From Desulfovibrio sp. (GTDB taxonomy: Bacteria; Desulfobacterota; Desulfovibrionia; Desulfovibrionales; Desulfovibrionaceae), in NCBI GenBank assembly GCA_016208105.1, contig JACQYS010000022.1:62001-126000 (forward strand): DNA of 64,000 bases, read 5' to 3'. The notes under the pieces are model-generated. The model worked only from the letters and a program-made list of their open reading frames with translations. It did not search any database and had not been told where the DNA came from. Of the stretch, positions 18,842 to 28,017 are shown one piece after another. The position numbers were made by a program, and so were the translations under genes. How positions within the stretch are numbered: position 1 is the stretch's first letter; the number at the start of each line of letters is the position of its first letter.

Positions 18842-18871
18842 AACCTAATGCAATCGATTCTGTATTAGGTT
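18842..18871. promoter_or_regulatory. Inverted repeat upstream of mucR
   Basis: AACCTAAT (18842-18849) and ATTAGGTT (18864-18871) are perfect 8-base arms 14 bases apart, about 90 bases upstream of the mucR start and downstream of the EAL gene. On the minus strand TTGCAT lies within it, 17 bases before TTTACA. An operator overlapping a promoter, possibly autoregulatory, is a reasonable reading. Confidence 0.4.
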
Positions 18872-18913
18872 TGGAGTCGGAGAAGAAGTGCAGCCATTCA
18901 GGAACGGCCGAAA

Positions 18914-19591
18914 CTATGATGGGGTGTGTGCGGTTTGACCGGAGAAAAGAGGGCCTTGCCCAATACGTATGCCCATGCTTTTGAGCTTGCTGAGCTGCAT
19001 ATGGCTGCTCACTCCGCGCGCGGCAGGAGTCATGAGAAGATTTGCTGCGAATGCAACGAAATCGAGGATGTCGCGCTGGGATTGCGGGTCTTCGTCCAGA
19101 GCTAAGGAGTCAAGGGGGTCAAGACGCAATACATCGGCAGGAAGCCGCTCGACGAACAGCGCAGGCAGGGATTCCAGGCTGACGATGTCGAGCCCGAGGC
19201 GAAAACCAAACCGCTTCAGGGTGAGAAACTGGTCCAAGGCTCGCAACCCGAGTTTCAGGCAGGAATCGTCCGGGAAAAAGAGACCCAGATTGGCTGGAGA
19301 AATTCCAATTTTATCACAAATTCCGGATATATCCGAAGGGAACTTGGGGTCGGCAAGTTCTTCTCCTCCTAAAGAAACACAAAGGAACGCTCCTGGGTGA
19401 AGAATGCCACGCCTGTTGTGAAGGACCTTTTTGATGGCCGCGAGCTTTTGCGTTTCGGATGAGAAGCTGTTCTCAAAAGCGAGTTCAACGGCCGCCAGGG
19501 TTCCGTTTTCAAGTTCGTAAAGAGGTCGCAACGGGAAGGTGCGGCCATCGTGCACGATATCTGTCGCCGGTGTATATTTGGTTAAGTCCAT
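18914..19591 (-). CDS. Degenerate EAL-domain protein
   Basis: A 225-residue protein with the fold signature of an EAL domain and very little else. The segment that should read EALLRW reads VELAFEN, the Mg-binding DDFG motif is replaced by LDIVS, and LKID becomes LRLD. The catalytic residues for c-di-GMP hydrolysis are therefore missing. It is more likely to bind c-di-GMP or a protein partner than to hydrolyse the nucleotide. It precedes mucR on the same strand with a gap of about 160 bases, so a link with MucR control is possible. Confidence 0.75.
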   Translation of the reverse strand: MDLTKYTPATDIVHDGRTFPLRPLYELENGTLAAVELAFENSFSSETQKLAAIKKVLHNRRGILHPGAFLCVSLGGEELADPKFPSDISGICDKIGISPANLGLFFPDDSCLKLGLRALDQFLTLKRFGFRLGLDIVSLESLPALFVERLPADVLRLDPLDSLALDEDPQSQRDILDFVAFAANLLMTPAARGVSSHMQLSKLKSMGIRIGQGPLFSGQTAHTPS

Positions 19592-19783
19592 ATCCAGTAT
19601 ATATCAATAAGCGTGCCCCCGGCTAAAAGTGTATTATGTCAGTGCGTTAGGTTTCGCATCCTCCATTTCTGTTCCTTGAAATCCTGTATATGGGGTCTAG
19701 GGGTCCTTCATGCGGGATTTAGTCCTGTATTCAGGACTGCTGCGGCGCTTCACCCCAAAGGACGAATACGCTAGGAAGAACGC

Positions 19784-21055
19784 ATGAGGTTTTTTATTCA
19801 AACCCTCGGATGTAAAATCAACCAATACGAATCCCAATCCATACGAGAGGCATGGCAAGCCAGAGGGTGGCGGGAAACGGCCAGGCAGGCGGAGGCGGAG
19901 GTTGTGCTTGTGCATACCTGCGCCGTGACCGCGGGAGCCGTGGCCGACAGCCGCGGGGCGGTGCGCAGGGCGGGTCGGGAGGCGTCCGGGGCACGCGTTC
20001 TTGTGGCCGGATGCGCTTCACAAATCGATGCTTCCGCGTTCGCGGATCTTCCCGGAGTGGAAGCCGTTATTCTCCAGCCGCGCAAATCGGACCTCCTGTG
20101 CTGGCCGAAGTCCCCTGAGGGGACGAATGCCCAGGGGTGGCCGGGATTTTCGATATCGCGATTCAACAGGGCGCGCCCGATACTGAAGATTCAAGACGGC
20201 TGCTCCCACTGCTGCACCTACTGCATCGTTCCCCGCGCCAGGGGGCCAGCCCGTTCAAGGCCATTCAGGGATATCGCGGAGGAAGCTTCCAGGCTGCTTG
20301 AGGCCGGGTATCGCGAGTTGATTCTCTCTGGCATCAATCTCGGCCAGTTCCGCAATGATGTCGGAGATTTCTGGGACATGCTCGTCCGGTTGGAATCCGC
20401 TCTGGCGCCGACGTGGGAAGGGAAAGCCAGGCTCCGGCTTTCTTCGCTGGACCCGGGCATGCTGGGCCCCAAAGCTCTCGACGTGCTTTCTTGTGCGAAA
20501 ATGGTTTGCCCGCATCTGCATCTTTCCATGCAGAGCGCGTCGCCGGAGGTGCTCGCGGCCATGGGGCGAAGCCATTACGATCCGGATGCGGTGCTGAAAT
20601 TTCTGGGTTCGCTCAGGAATTCATGGCCCATCTTCGCCTTAGGGGCAGACCTCTTGACCGGCTTTCCGGGGGAGTCCGCGGAAGCGTTCGAGGCCACCCT
20701 GGATTTCTGTGAAGAAGCCCGGTTGAGTTACGCCCATGTATTCCCCTTCTCCCGCCGCCCTGGCACGCCCGCAGCAAAATATGAGAATCAGCTCCCAAAA
20801 GAGTTGAAGAAGGAGAGGGCAGCCAGGTTGCGCGCGCGCACGGATGATCTGGAACGGAGATTTCTTGAGGAGTGCTCCCGCCTTCCCGGGCTGGTCATGG
20901 CCGTTGAGCGGGAACACCCGGGAACCGGGGTGAGCGAGTATTATGTCGAATGCAGATTGGAAGGCCCGTCTCCAGTGCGACCGGGAGGGCTCATGGCGGT
21001 GCGGCCTGTGAAAACGGACAGGGATTCTCTCGTGGTCGTGCCTTCCGGAATGTGA
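19784..21055 (+). CDS. mtaB: tRNA-t6A37 methylthiotransferase MtaB
   Basis: A 423-residue radical-SAM enzyme that converts t6A37 to ms2t6A37 in tRNAs reading ANN codons. The N-terminal UPF0004 domain supplies three cysteines of the auxiliary cluster (C10 in TLGCKIN, HTCAVT, AGCAS). The radical-SAM motif is CSHCCTYC in the C-x3-C-x2-C spacing, followed by IVPRARG. Length fits MtaB rather than MiaB. AGGAAG precedes the ATG. It is the first gene of a plus-strand run that continues to recJ. Confidence 0.92.
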   Translation: MRFFIQTLGCKINQYESQSIREAWQARGWRETARQAEAEVVLVHTCAVTAGAVADSRGAVRRAGREASGARVLVAGCASQIDASAFADLPGVEAVILQPRKSDLLCWPKSPEGTNAQGWPGFSISRFNRARPILKIQDGCSHCCTYCIVPRARGPARSRPFRDIAEEASRLLEAGYRELILSGINLGQFRNDVGDFWDMLVRLESALAPTWEGKARLRLSSLDPGMLGPKALDVLSCAKMVCPHLHLSMQSASPEVLAAMGRSHYDPDAVLKFLGSLRNSWPIFALGADLLTGFPGESAEAFEATLDFCEEARLSYAHVFPFSRRPGTPAAKYENQLPKELKKERAARLRARTDDLERRFLEECSRLPGLVMAVEREHPGTGVSEYYVECRLEGPSPVRPGGLMAVRPVKTDRDSLVVVPSGM

Positions 21056-21164
21056 ATCCCGGCCCCGAGCCCTTTACGAATGGTGTATGAGGGGCTATTT
21101 AAATATGTTTACGAAACATTGAACCGCCACACTCACTTAGGTGAGTGCGGATTGCGAGACACCA

Positions 21165-22046
21165 ATGCCCAAAAGCATGACCGGCTTCGGCCGTTCCATC
21201 ACGGAAAACCCGTACGCCAGCGTTGTCTGGGAGGCCCGTTCGGTAAACAGCCGCTATCTGGATCTCAAATGGCGTCTGCCCCTTTTTTTGCGGGCCAGCG
21301 AGTCCGATCTTGAAAAAGTGGTCCGCCGCTATGTGGAACGCGGCCGTCTGGAGGTTATCTGCAACTTCCAGCCCCATAAGGTGGAGGCCCTGGACGTCGC
21401 CCTGAACAAGCCCATGGCCATGGCCATGCTGCGTTCAGTATCGGATCTGGCGCAAGAGATGGGGCACTCATTCGTGCCGGACTACACCCGCCTGCTGACC
21501 ATCTCGCACCTGTGGCAGGAAGGAATGAAGGACGCTCCCGAAGAGTTGATGGAAGCGCTCACCTCTGGGCTGTCCCAGGCCCTTGAGGATTTGAGCGCTG
21601 CCAGATTGCGGGAAGGCGGCCTGCTGGCCGGGGATATACTGGGGCGGTTGACCAAACTCGTTGCCTGGCATGCGGACATAAAACTCCTGGCTCCCAAGGT
21701 GAAGGAAGAGAAATTCCAGTCGCTTAGGACCCGCCTGACGTCGGTTCTTGAAAAGCTCGGGGTAGACACCGCAGAGGACCGCATCCTCCAGGAAGTGGCG
21801 GTCATGAGCGACAAGCTCGACGTGACAGAAGAACTGACCCGGCTCGGCTGCCACTTGGACCAGATTCGCGAGCTTTTGGGGCAGGAAGGGGACGTGGGCA
21901 AGCGGCTCGATTTTCTACTTCAGGAAGCATTCAGGGAGATCAACACCTGCGGGAACAAGGCCCAGTCCATCGAGGTCAGCCGGATTGTGGTGGAGTTCAA
22001 GTCGGAATTGGAAAAATGCCGCGAACAGGTTCAGAACATCGAGTAG
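21165..22046 (+). CDS. yicC: YicC/YloC family endoribonuclease
   Basis: A 293-residue protein with the family's N-terminal KSMTGFGRS and the C-terminal DUF1732 segment (RLDFLLQEAFREINTCGNKAQS). YicC-type proteins are reported endoribonucleases and commonly precede remA-like and gmk genes, as here. The start at 21165 matches the family N-terminus better than the GTG at 21141. A CACTCAC/GTGAGTG hairpin at 21130-21147 overlaps the region just before the start. Confidence 0.9.
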   Translation: MPKSMTGFGRSITENPYASVVWEARSVNSRYLDLKWRLPLFLRASESDLEKVVRRYVERGRLEVICNFQPHKVEALDVALNKPMAMAMLRSVSDLAQEMGHSFVPDYTRLLTISHLWQEGMKDAPEELMEALTSGLSQALEDLSAARLREGGLLAGDILGRLTKLVAWHADIKLLAPKVKEEKFQSLRTRLTSVLEKLGVDTAEDRILQEVAVMSDKLDVTEELTRLGCHLDQIRELLGQEGDVGKRLDFLLQEAFREINTCGNKAQSIEVSRIVVEFKSELEKCREQVQNIE

Positions 22047-22055
22047 GGTGCTCCA

Positions 22056-22319
22056 GTGCAGAAAACAGGGCTTTTGAACATCGGTTTCGGCAACTATGTG
22101 ATCAATTCCCGGGTTGTGGCCATCCTCAATCCGTCCTCTTCACCCATGCGCCGTCTGCGCGAGGACGCCAAGGAGTCTCAGCGCCTGGTGGACGCCACCC
22201 AGGGACGAAAAACCCGTTCCATCATCATAACCGATTCGGGGCACGTCATCCTGTCCGCCATCCAGGCCGAAACCATCTCGCAACGCTTCAGCCAGGACGA
22301 GGACGATGAAGTCAAGTAA
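22056..22319 (+). CDS. remA: RemA family (DUF370) regulatory protein
   Basis: An 87-residue protein with the DUF370 core NIGFGNYV...RVVAIL and [19 protein letters not shown]. In Bacillus, RemA is a DNA-binding activator of biofilm genes; in deltaproteobacteria the gene is found next to gmk. The start is GTG at 22056. It overlaps gmk by 14 bases and follows yicC by nine, so the three are almost certainly cotranscribed. Confidence 0.88.
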   Translation: MQKTGLLNIGFGNYVINSRVVAILNPSSSPMRRLREDAKESQRLVDATQGRKTRSIIITDSGHVILSAIQAETISQRFSQDEDDEVK

Positions 22320-22932
22320 CCGTCTTGGATTCGCGCTCATCATCACCGCGCCCTCGGGCACGGGAAAAAGCACGCTGATCAAACGGTTGCTTGCCGAGTT
22401 CCCACAGGCCGGATTCTCCATATCCTGCACGACGCGCTCTCCCCGCCCGGGAGAAATCGACGGCAAGGACTATCATTTCCTTACGGTGGAGCAGTTCAAG
22501 GAGCGAATCGAGGCGGACGCTTTTGCGGAATGGGCGCAGGTGCACGGCAATTACTACGGCACTCCCAAACAAGGGGTGCTGGACATGCTCGAAGCCGGCC
22601 GGGATGTTCTCTTCGACATCGACGTTCAGGGCGCTAGGGCCTTGCGGGGCAACCTGGACATGGGGAGAACGGTGTTCATACTGCCGCCATCCCGCCAGGA
22701 TTTGGAAAAGAGGTTGACTGGACGTGGTTCCGATTCACCTGAGACCATCGCCAAACGCATCGCCAATGCAAAAGCCGAGATCGAGCAAGCGGAATGGTTC
22801 GACCACATCATCGTCAACGACGTGTTGGAAAAGGCCTATGATGAGCTCCGGGCCGTGTATCTCGCCGAAAGAGCCAGGCCTGTTCTTCACCCGGGAGTGC
22901 TGAGGTCGATACTTGATTCGTGGGGGGCATAA
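22306..22932 (+). CDS. gmk: Guanylate kinase
   Basis: A 208-residue enzyme that phosphorylates GMP to GDP with ATP. The P-loop APSGTGKS lies at 15-22 and the GMP-binding segment [19 protein letters not shown] follows. Length is typical of bacterial Gmk. The ATG overlaps the end of the remA-like gene. Confidence 0.96.
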   Translation: MKSSNRLGFALIITAPSGTGKSTLIKRLLAEFPQAGFSISCTTRSPRPGEIDGKDYHFLTVEQFKERIEADAFAEWAQVHGNYYGTPKQGVLDMLEAGRDVLFDIDVQGARALRGNLDMGRTVFILPPSRQDLEKRLTGRGSDSPETIAKRIANAKAEIEQAEWFDHIIVNDVLEKAYDELRAVYLAERARPVLHPGVLRSILDSWGA

Positions 22933-23032
22933 TGGAAGGTTCCTCCGCTCTTGCGCAATGTTGCGGTTCAGGCTATTTTAAATACACGCGTAGTGCATCT
23001 TGCGATTGCGGGTACTCCTTTGGAGCTCGGCC

Positions 23033-23902
23033 ATGAGCGAATTCGAGAACACTGAAGACACTTCCCAGGCCCCGAAACCTCCTCTTCGTCCCAGGGAGAA
23101 AATCAAGGGTATCTTTTCCACACAATCCATTCAAAAGGTGGGGACAGGAACCACCACGCGCAAAACCATCCAGAAAACCTATTGGTTCGCGGACGAAATC
23201 GAAGAGAATCTGCTGGAGATCCAGCCGCTCAACAAGAATTACATCCCGTCCGGACCCAAACGAAAGATCACCATAGAAGATCTTCTTGCCAAGTTCGCTC
23301 CGGAACCTGAGTTTTACGTCTCAACAGTCTACCCCAAACTTCAGGAGCTTTCGCGCACCATACAGAAGGGAGAGCGCCACCGCGAGAAAGGCGAAATCTT
23401 CAGTGCGGAACTTGAGTTCAACGAAGCCCTCAAAGTGGACGAAGAAAACGTGAAGGCCAACTTCGGCCTGGGGCTCACCTATCTGGACCGGGGAGAGGCC
23501 CACAAGGCCAACGACATTTTCGAGCGGCTGGTCCGCCTGGACGCCGCGTTCGAATCCGAGCACAAGCACCTGTTCAACGATTTTGGAATCAGCCTGCGTA
23601 AAAACAAGATGCTCGACCAGGCCCTCGACTATTACCGCAAGGCCGAAAGCCTCACCGATTCGGACGAAAACCTCTACTACAACATGGCCAGGGTCTTTTT
23701 TGACCAGGAAAGCTCCATGGATTGCCTGGAGTATTTGAAAAAGGCGCTCCAGCTCAATCCCGAACTGACCGAGGCCAAACGCTTCATCAAGTATCTGGTG
23801 GATCAGAACAAGATCTCAGCCGACCTCCCGGGCGTCAGGGAACTTCTGCCCGGAGAATCTCCTTCGTCCGGCGCCTCTTCCACGGTCTCCTTCGACGTCT
23901 GA
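23033..23902 (+). CDS. TPR-repeat protein
   Basis: A 289-residue cytoplasmic protein. The first 110 residues are polar and charged; from about 115 there are three to four tetratricopeptide repeats (for example AELEFNEALKVDEENVKANFGLGLTY, which is split here by position only: repeat starts near 123, 157, 195 and 230). GGAG lies seven bases before the ATG at 23033, which is preferred over an upstream in-frame start. It is followed after eight bases by the HDOD gene. Likely a scaffold for protein partners; the partners are unknown. Confidence 0.8.
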   Translation: MSEFENTEDTSQAPKPPLRPREKIKGIFSTQSIQKVGTGTTTRKTIQKTYWFADEIEENLLEIQPLNKNYIPSGPKRKITIEDLLAKFAPEPEFYVSTVYPKLQELSRTIQKGERHREKGEIFSAELEFNEALKVDEENVKANFGLGLTYLDRGEAHKANDIFERLVRLDAAFESEHKHLFNDFGISLRKNKMLDQALDYYRKAESLTDSDENLYYNMARVFFDQESSMDCLEYLKKALQLNPELTEAKRFIKYLVDQNKISADLPGVRELLPGESPSSGASSTVSFDV

Positions 23903-23910
23903 GCCGATCC

Positions 23911-24774
23911 ATGAGTGATGAGCGCGGCCAGCAATTCCTGCTCGACCTGCCGGGGTTCAGGCATGAGTTGCCCTATTCGCCCGCGCTTCTCACCACGCTC
24001 TACAGCCAGACCGGGCAAAACTCCTCGACACCGCTGGACGAAATAGCCGAGACCTTAAGCCGTGACCAGGGCCTCACTGCCAAGATACTGACCATGGCCA
24101 ACTCGGCCTTCTACGGGCTGCAACAGGAAGTGACCACAGTGTCCAGGGCCATTGCCGTTCTGGGACTCAACGAAGTGCGCGCCCTGGTGCTTGCCGTGGG
24201 AGTGAAGGCTCTCACCAAGAGCAAGCACTTCCCCCAGGAATTCAAAGTGGACGAGTATTGGGAGCACCAGCTTTCCGTGGCTCTCATCGCCCGGCATCTC
24301 GCCCCGCTCATGGGGGGCCTCGACGGGGACAACCTGTTCACCGCGGGCATTCTGCACGATCTGGGCAAGCTCCTCACCGCTCTGCACTCAGCCGAGGATT
24401 GGCGGGCCATCCAGGCCCTCACCCTGGCCAAGCACATCCCATATTCCGAGGCAGAGGAAGAACACTGGGGCATTGAGCATGGAATGATCGGCTCCATGGT
24501 CATGGGAACCTGGAACCTCCCGGGCGATCTCATCGAACCGGTCAACTGGCATCACGCCCCCATGCACTCACCTGGCCACCGCCGCCAGGCTTTGGTCCTG
24601 TGCGTGGCGGACGCCATGGCGCATGTGGTCAACGATCCGAAAGGCTACGTCGGCTGCCCGTGGCAGGAAGTGCTTGCAAAATTTCATTTAAGCGATTCTG
24701 ATATCCTCCAACAGGTCAAGGATTTGCTCCAACAGTTCGATCCCGGCATCTTCGCTTCCGGCCTGGCCGCCTGA
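23911..24774 (+). CDS. HDOD domain protein
   Basis: A 287-residue protein made almost entirely of one HDOD domain, a non-catalytic relative of HD phosphohydrolases used in signalling. Motifs include LTAKILTMANSAFYG near 48-62, the repeated AIAVLGLNEVRALVL, and HDLGKL near 150. The start at 23911 lies eight bases after the TPR stop and has only a weak GAG. Such proteins often act in chemotaxis, type IV pilus or c-di-GMP circuits. Confidence 0.85.
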   Translation: MSDERGQQFLLDLPGFRHELPYSPALLTTLYSQTGQNSSTPLDEIAETLSRDQGLTAKILTMANSAFYGLQQEVTTVSRAIAVLGLNEVRALVLAVGVKALTKSKHFPQEFKVDEYWEHQLSVALIARHLAPLMGGLDGDNLFTAGILHDLGKLLTALHSAEDWRAIQALTLAKHIPYSEAEEEHWGIEHGMIGSMVMGTWNLPGDLIEPVNWHHAPMHSPGHRRQALVLCVADAMAHVVNDPKGYVGCPWQEVLAKFHLSDSDILQQVKDLLQQFDPGIFASGLAA

Positions 24775-24824
24775 TCGCCCGGAGGACCAAGTCCCTCCAA
24801 CATCCCTCTGCCAAGGAGTCATTC

Positions 24825-26519
24825 GTGCGTAAAACGTGGCGTCCCCGCGCTAGTTCCCCTCCCCCGGAATGTCTGCGGGACTGGGCGGTGTCGCTGTGCG
24901 TCTCTCCCCGTCTGGCAGGACTACTCTGGGACAGGGGGCTTACTTCCGTCGAGGACATGGACATGTTTCTCAGTCCGGGGCTTCGCCACCTCATGCCTCC
25001 GGAGGCGATACCCGGACTGGCTGACGCTGCCCGGGCTCTGGCCCAGGCTCTCGAGGCAGGGATGAAACTCACGATATGGGGCGACTACGATGTGGACGGA
25101 GTCACGGCCACGGCCCTTCTGGTTGATTTTCTCAGGCGCAGAGGCTTCCCGGCCGGGCATTACATCCCGGCCCGGCTTGAGGATGGCTATGGACTGAGCA
25201 TCAGGGGGTTGGAGAAGCTTTCTTCATCGGGCACCGAGGTCGTGCTCACCGTGGATTGCGGCATCAGCGCCGTGGAGGAAGCTGAACGGGCCCGCGAGCT
25301 CGGGCTTACACTTGTCATCACGGACCACCACTTGCCCGGACCTCAGTTGCCCAATGCCGCGGCAGTGGCCAACCCAAAGCTGTCCGACGGTCCCGGGCGG
25401 GACCTGGCCGGGGTCGGCGTGGCCTTTTTCCTGGCAGCGGCCCTCAACAAGATGTTGCCGGGCGATCCTGTGGACATCCGCCAATTCCTCGACCTGGCGG
25501 CCATGGGAACCCTGGCCGACGTGGTGAGCCTTACCGGGCAGAACAGGATACTGGTGAAAAACGGTCTTCTGCTTTTGTCCGAGGCCAGCCGCCCGGGCGT
25601 GTTCGCACTCAAGGAGGCCTCCGGCTACTACCCCAGGGCGCCGCTCGAGGCCAGCCAGGTCACTTTTGGAATGGCTCCGCGCATTAATGCGGCAGGGCGG
25701 CTCGGCCACGCTGGCGAGGCTCTGGCCCTTCTGCTGGCGCCTGATCTCGAGACGGCCCGCCCGCTGGCCAAGACCCTGGACGAATTCAATGCCAAGCGCC
25801 GCCAGGAGGAAGACGCCATTTCCTCCGAGGCCATGGAACAGGCCAATGCCCAGTCCGGCCAGCCCGCCATGGTTCTGCATGCCCCGCACTGGCATCAGGG
25901 CGTCATCGGGATAGTGGCGTCGCGAGTGGTGGACGCCCATTACAGGCCGACGCTTATAATCACCGCCGACAACGGCAAGCTCAAGGGGTCCGGCCGGTCC
26001 ATCCCGGAGGTGGACCTGCACGCCGCGCTGGTCTCCTGCCAGGATCTCCTGCTGGCCTACGGCGGCCACCATCAGGCCGCTGGTTTGAGCCTGGCGCCGG
26101 AGAACCTCGACTGCCTGCGGGAGGTTTTCCGCCAGGCGGTGCAGGTCCAGTTGGGGCAGGCCAATCCAACCCCGACGCTTCGCCTGGACGGAGAACTCTC
26201 CTTCAAGGAGATCCATCAGGAGCTCTTGAAGGAACTCGATCTGCTCGGTCCCTTTGGTTGCGGCAACCCGGAGCCTGTGTTCAGCTCGGCGTCATTAAAC
26301 GTCAAAGCCAGGCGGGTTTTCGGAGCCAACCATGTGCTGCTGGACGTCCGGGACGAGGATGCGGAAGTCACGTTGCGCGCCAAGGCCTGGCGCATGGCGG
26401 GAGAAATCGGCCCAGAAATGCAGGGAAAGAAGGTGCGGCTGGCCTTCACTCCGCGTCTGGACACCTACAACGGTCTAGCCAGCGTGGAACTCAGGGTGAA
26501 AGACTGGGCGAACGGCTAG
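24825..26519 (+). CDS. recJ: Single-stranded-DNA-specific 5'-3' exonuclease RecJ
   Basis: A 564-residue DHH-family nuclease for recombination and repair. The metal-binding motifs DYDVDGVTATALL (87-99) and DHH (167-169) are present, the DHHA1 domain contains GGHHQAAG, and a C-terminal OB-like domain follows. The start is GTG with AAGGAG six bases upstream. Its stop codon shares the palindrome CTAG with the stop of the convergent solute-binding gene. Confidence 0.95.
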   Translation: MRKTWRPRASSPPPECLRDWAVSLCVSPRLAGLLWDRGLTSVEDMDMFLSPGLRHLMPPEAIPGLADAARALAQALEAGMKLTIWGDYDVDGVTATALLVDFLRRRGFPAGHYIPARLEDGYGLSIRGLEKLSSSGTEVVLTVDCGISAVEEAERARELGLTLVITDHHLPGPQLPNAAAVANPKLSDGPGRDLAGVGVAFFLAAALNKMLPGDPVDIRQFLDLAAMGTLADVVSLTGQNRILVKNGLLLLSEASRPGVFALKEASGYYPRAPLEASQVTFGMAPRINAAGRLGHAGEALALLLAPDLETARPLAKTLDEFNAKRRQEEDAISSEAMEQANAQSGQPAMVLHAPHWHQGVIGIVASRVVDAHYRPTLIITADNGKLKGSGRSIPEVDLHAALVSCQDLLLAYGGHHQAAGLSLAPENLDCLREVFRQAVQVQLGQANPTPTLRLDGELSFKEIHQELLKELDLLGPFGCGNPEPVFSSASLNVKARRVFGANHVLLDVRDEDAEVTLRAKAWRMAGEIGPEMQGKKVRLAFTPRLDTYNGLASVELRVKDWANG

Positions 26520-27319
26520 TTCGCCTGCTGTTTCTCTCCGGTATTCTTTTGAACCGGAGGTTTTCCGGCGGGCGCCATAACGCCGTACCCACCAATTACA
26601 TCGAGTCGACCGGATTGTTTGAGCAGGGCAAGCCCCCGGTTGAGGACTTCCAGGAATTCCACCCCATCCGGGTGTGTTTTCGAAACCATGACGTGAAGCG
26701 GTCTCACGAAAAGAGGGGTCTTGGCCACAGCGATCTGGTCGAGCAGTTCCAGATGGTTCTTTTCAAGAACAGCCCATCCCACTATTTCGTTCTCAACAAC
26801 AAGGTCCACCCGGTCCGTGAAGAGCTTGACGAACGATTTCTCCACGTCCTGTGCGTAATCCGCCTGGATACCGGCCGCTTCGAAAATCTCCACGTACGCG
26901 TAGCCCCTTGATCCTCCGATGCGGTGTTTCTTCAGTTCCTCCAGAGTTGTGAAATTCCATCCGGGCAGTTTTTTCTCGAGATAGAAGAAAGCCATCTGGT
27001 GGTTGCCGAGTGGGGTGGATGCGTAACAGTTCTTTTCGAACGCGCTGGTTCTCGACCAGGGAAATGTCGCGAGAGCCGCTCCGCTCAGCACCTCAAGCTC
27101 GTTTCGCCGCCAGGGGACGAATTCCAGTAGTACCGTATGGCCGGACACTGCAACGGCCTCTTTGACAACGCACGCCATTGGGCCCCCGCACTCCAGACTC
27201 TCGGAGGTGTAGGGGAGCCATTCACCGGTGAGAACAGTGAAGGTCTTCGCCTCAGCCGTGGCCCAGAACAAGGCGGTGAGGATGAAGATCGAGGTCACCA
27301 CTCGTGTTGGACGTGCCAT
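26516..27319 (-). CDS. Periplasmic solute-binding protein (SBP family 3)
   Basis: A 267-residue secreted protein: a signal peptide (MARPTRVVTSIFILTALF, cleavage near AEA) and a family 3 binding domain (WLPYTSESLECGGPMACVV, YAYVEIFEAAGI, VDLVVENEIVGWAVL). There are no permease or ATPase genes beside it, so it may be an orphan receptor or sensor partner rather than part of a transporter. The start at 27319 is chosen because GAGG lies six bases upstream and the signal peptide begins there. The C-terminus is a Lys/Gln/Pro tail. Confidence 0.8.
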   Translation of the reverse strand: MARPTRVVTSIFILTALFWATAEAKTFTVLTGEWLPYTSESLECGGPMACVVKEAVAVSGHTVLLEFVPWRRNELEVLSGAALATFPWSRTSAFEKNCYASTPLGNHQMAFFYLEKKLPGWNFTTLEELKKHRIGGSRGYAYVEIFEAAGIQADYAQDVEKSFVKLFTDRVDLVVENEIVGWAVLEKNHLELLDQIAVAKTPLFVRPLHVMVSKTHPDGVEFLEVLNRGLALLKQSGRLDVIGGYGVMAPAGKPPVQKNTGEKQQAN

Positions 27320-27485
27320 GACCCACCTCGTGGAATCGATACAGGGCGCGGCGAACCGGATGCCGCGTACAGCTTTCATCAGTCATTAAGCGACTAGTGC
27401 AAGCTAATACGTCCGAGCGGGGTTGCCCGCAATCTCTTTTCAGCGGATGAGGGGACACGATGGGCGAGTATTCGTGAGGAGGAGA

Positions 27486-27518
27486 AGCCGGACCGGCACT
27501 GTTCACGCACCGGCCCGG
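27486..27518 (-). terminator. Hairpin downstream of purE
   Basis: A 13-bp stem with wobble pairs (27486-27498 with 27506-27518) is followed by CTTCTCCTCC on the minus strand, eight bases past the purE stop. Confidence 0.65.
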
Positions 27519-27525
27519 CGAATAG

Positions 27526-28017
27526 CTATTTGCCTTCCAGTTCCCTGGCGGCTTTTTCCACACCGGCAACGAATCCTTCCCTGGCCTTTCGGATCTTGCC
27601 TTCAAGCTCCTTGTCGCCAAGGGCCAGGATCTGGGCGGCCATCCAGGCGGCATTTCGAGCCCCCGCCTTGTCCAGGGCCAGAGTGCCCACAGGAAAGCCC
27701 GGCGGCATCTGAACCGTTGCAAGCAGGGCGTCCATTCCGCCCAGGGCCGAAGCGGTAACGGGAACACCCAGTACGGGCTTCACGGTGCGGGCGGCCACGG
27801 CTCCGGCCAGGTGGGCCGCCATGCCGGCCGCGCAGATGAATACCTGGCAACCCTGGGCTTCCAGCTCGCGGATGAGCTTCTCGGTGCGGTCCGGGGTGCG
27901 GTGGGCGCTGGTTACCGTGTAGAGATGAGCGATGCCGAGCTCGGTGAGAACGTCGGAGCAGGGCTGCATGACGTCCTTGTCCGATATGGAACCGATGAAG
28001 ATGGCTACTTTGTTCAT
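27526..28017 (-). CDS. purE: N5-carboxyaminoimidazole ribonucleotide mutase PurE
   Basis: A 163-residue enzyme of purine synthesis. GSISDKD at the N-terminus, SAHRTPDR and the AAHLAG segment identify class I PurE. The ATG at 28017 overlaps the purD stop in ATGA, so the pair is translationally coupled. A much longer open frame to 28572 only reflects antisense-free but out-of-frame reading through purD. No purK is seen here. Confidence 0.94.
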   Translation of the reverse strand: MNKVAIFIGSISDKDVMQPCSDVLTELGIAHLYTVTSAHRTPDRTEKLIRELEAQGCQVFICAAGMAAHLAGAVAARTVKPVLGVPVTASALGGMDALLATVQMPPGFPVGTLALDKAGARNAAWMAAQILALGDKELEGKIRKAREGFVAGVEKAARELEGK

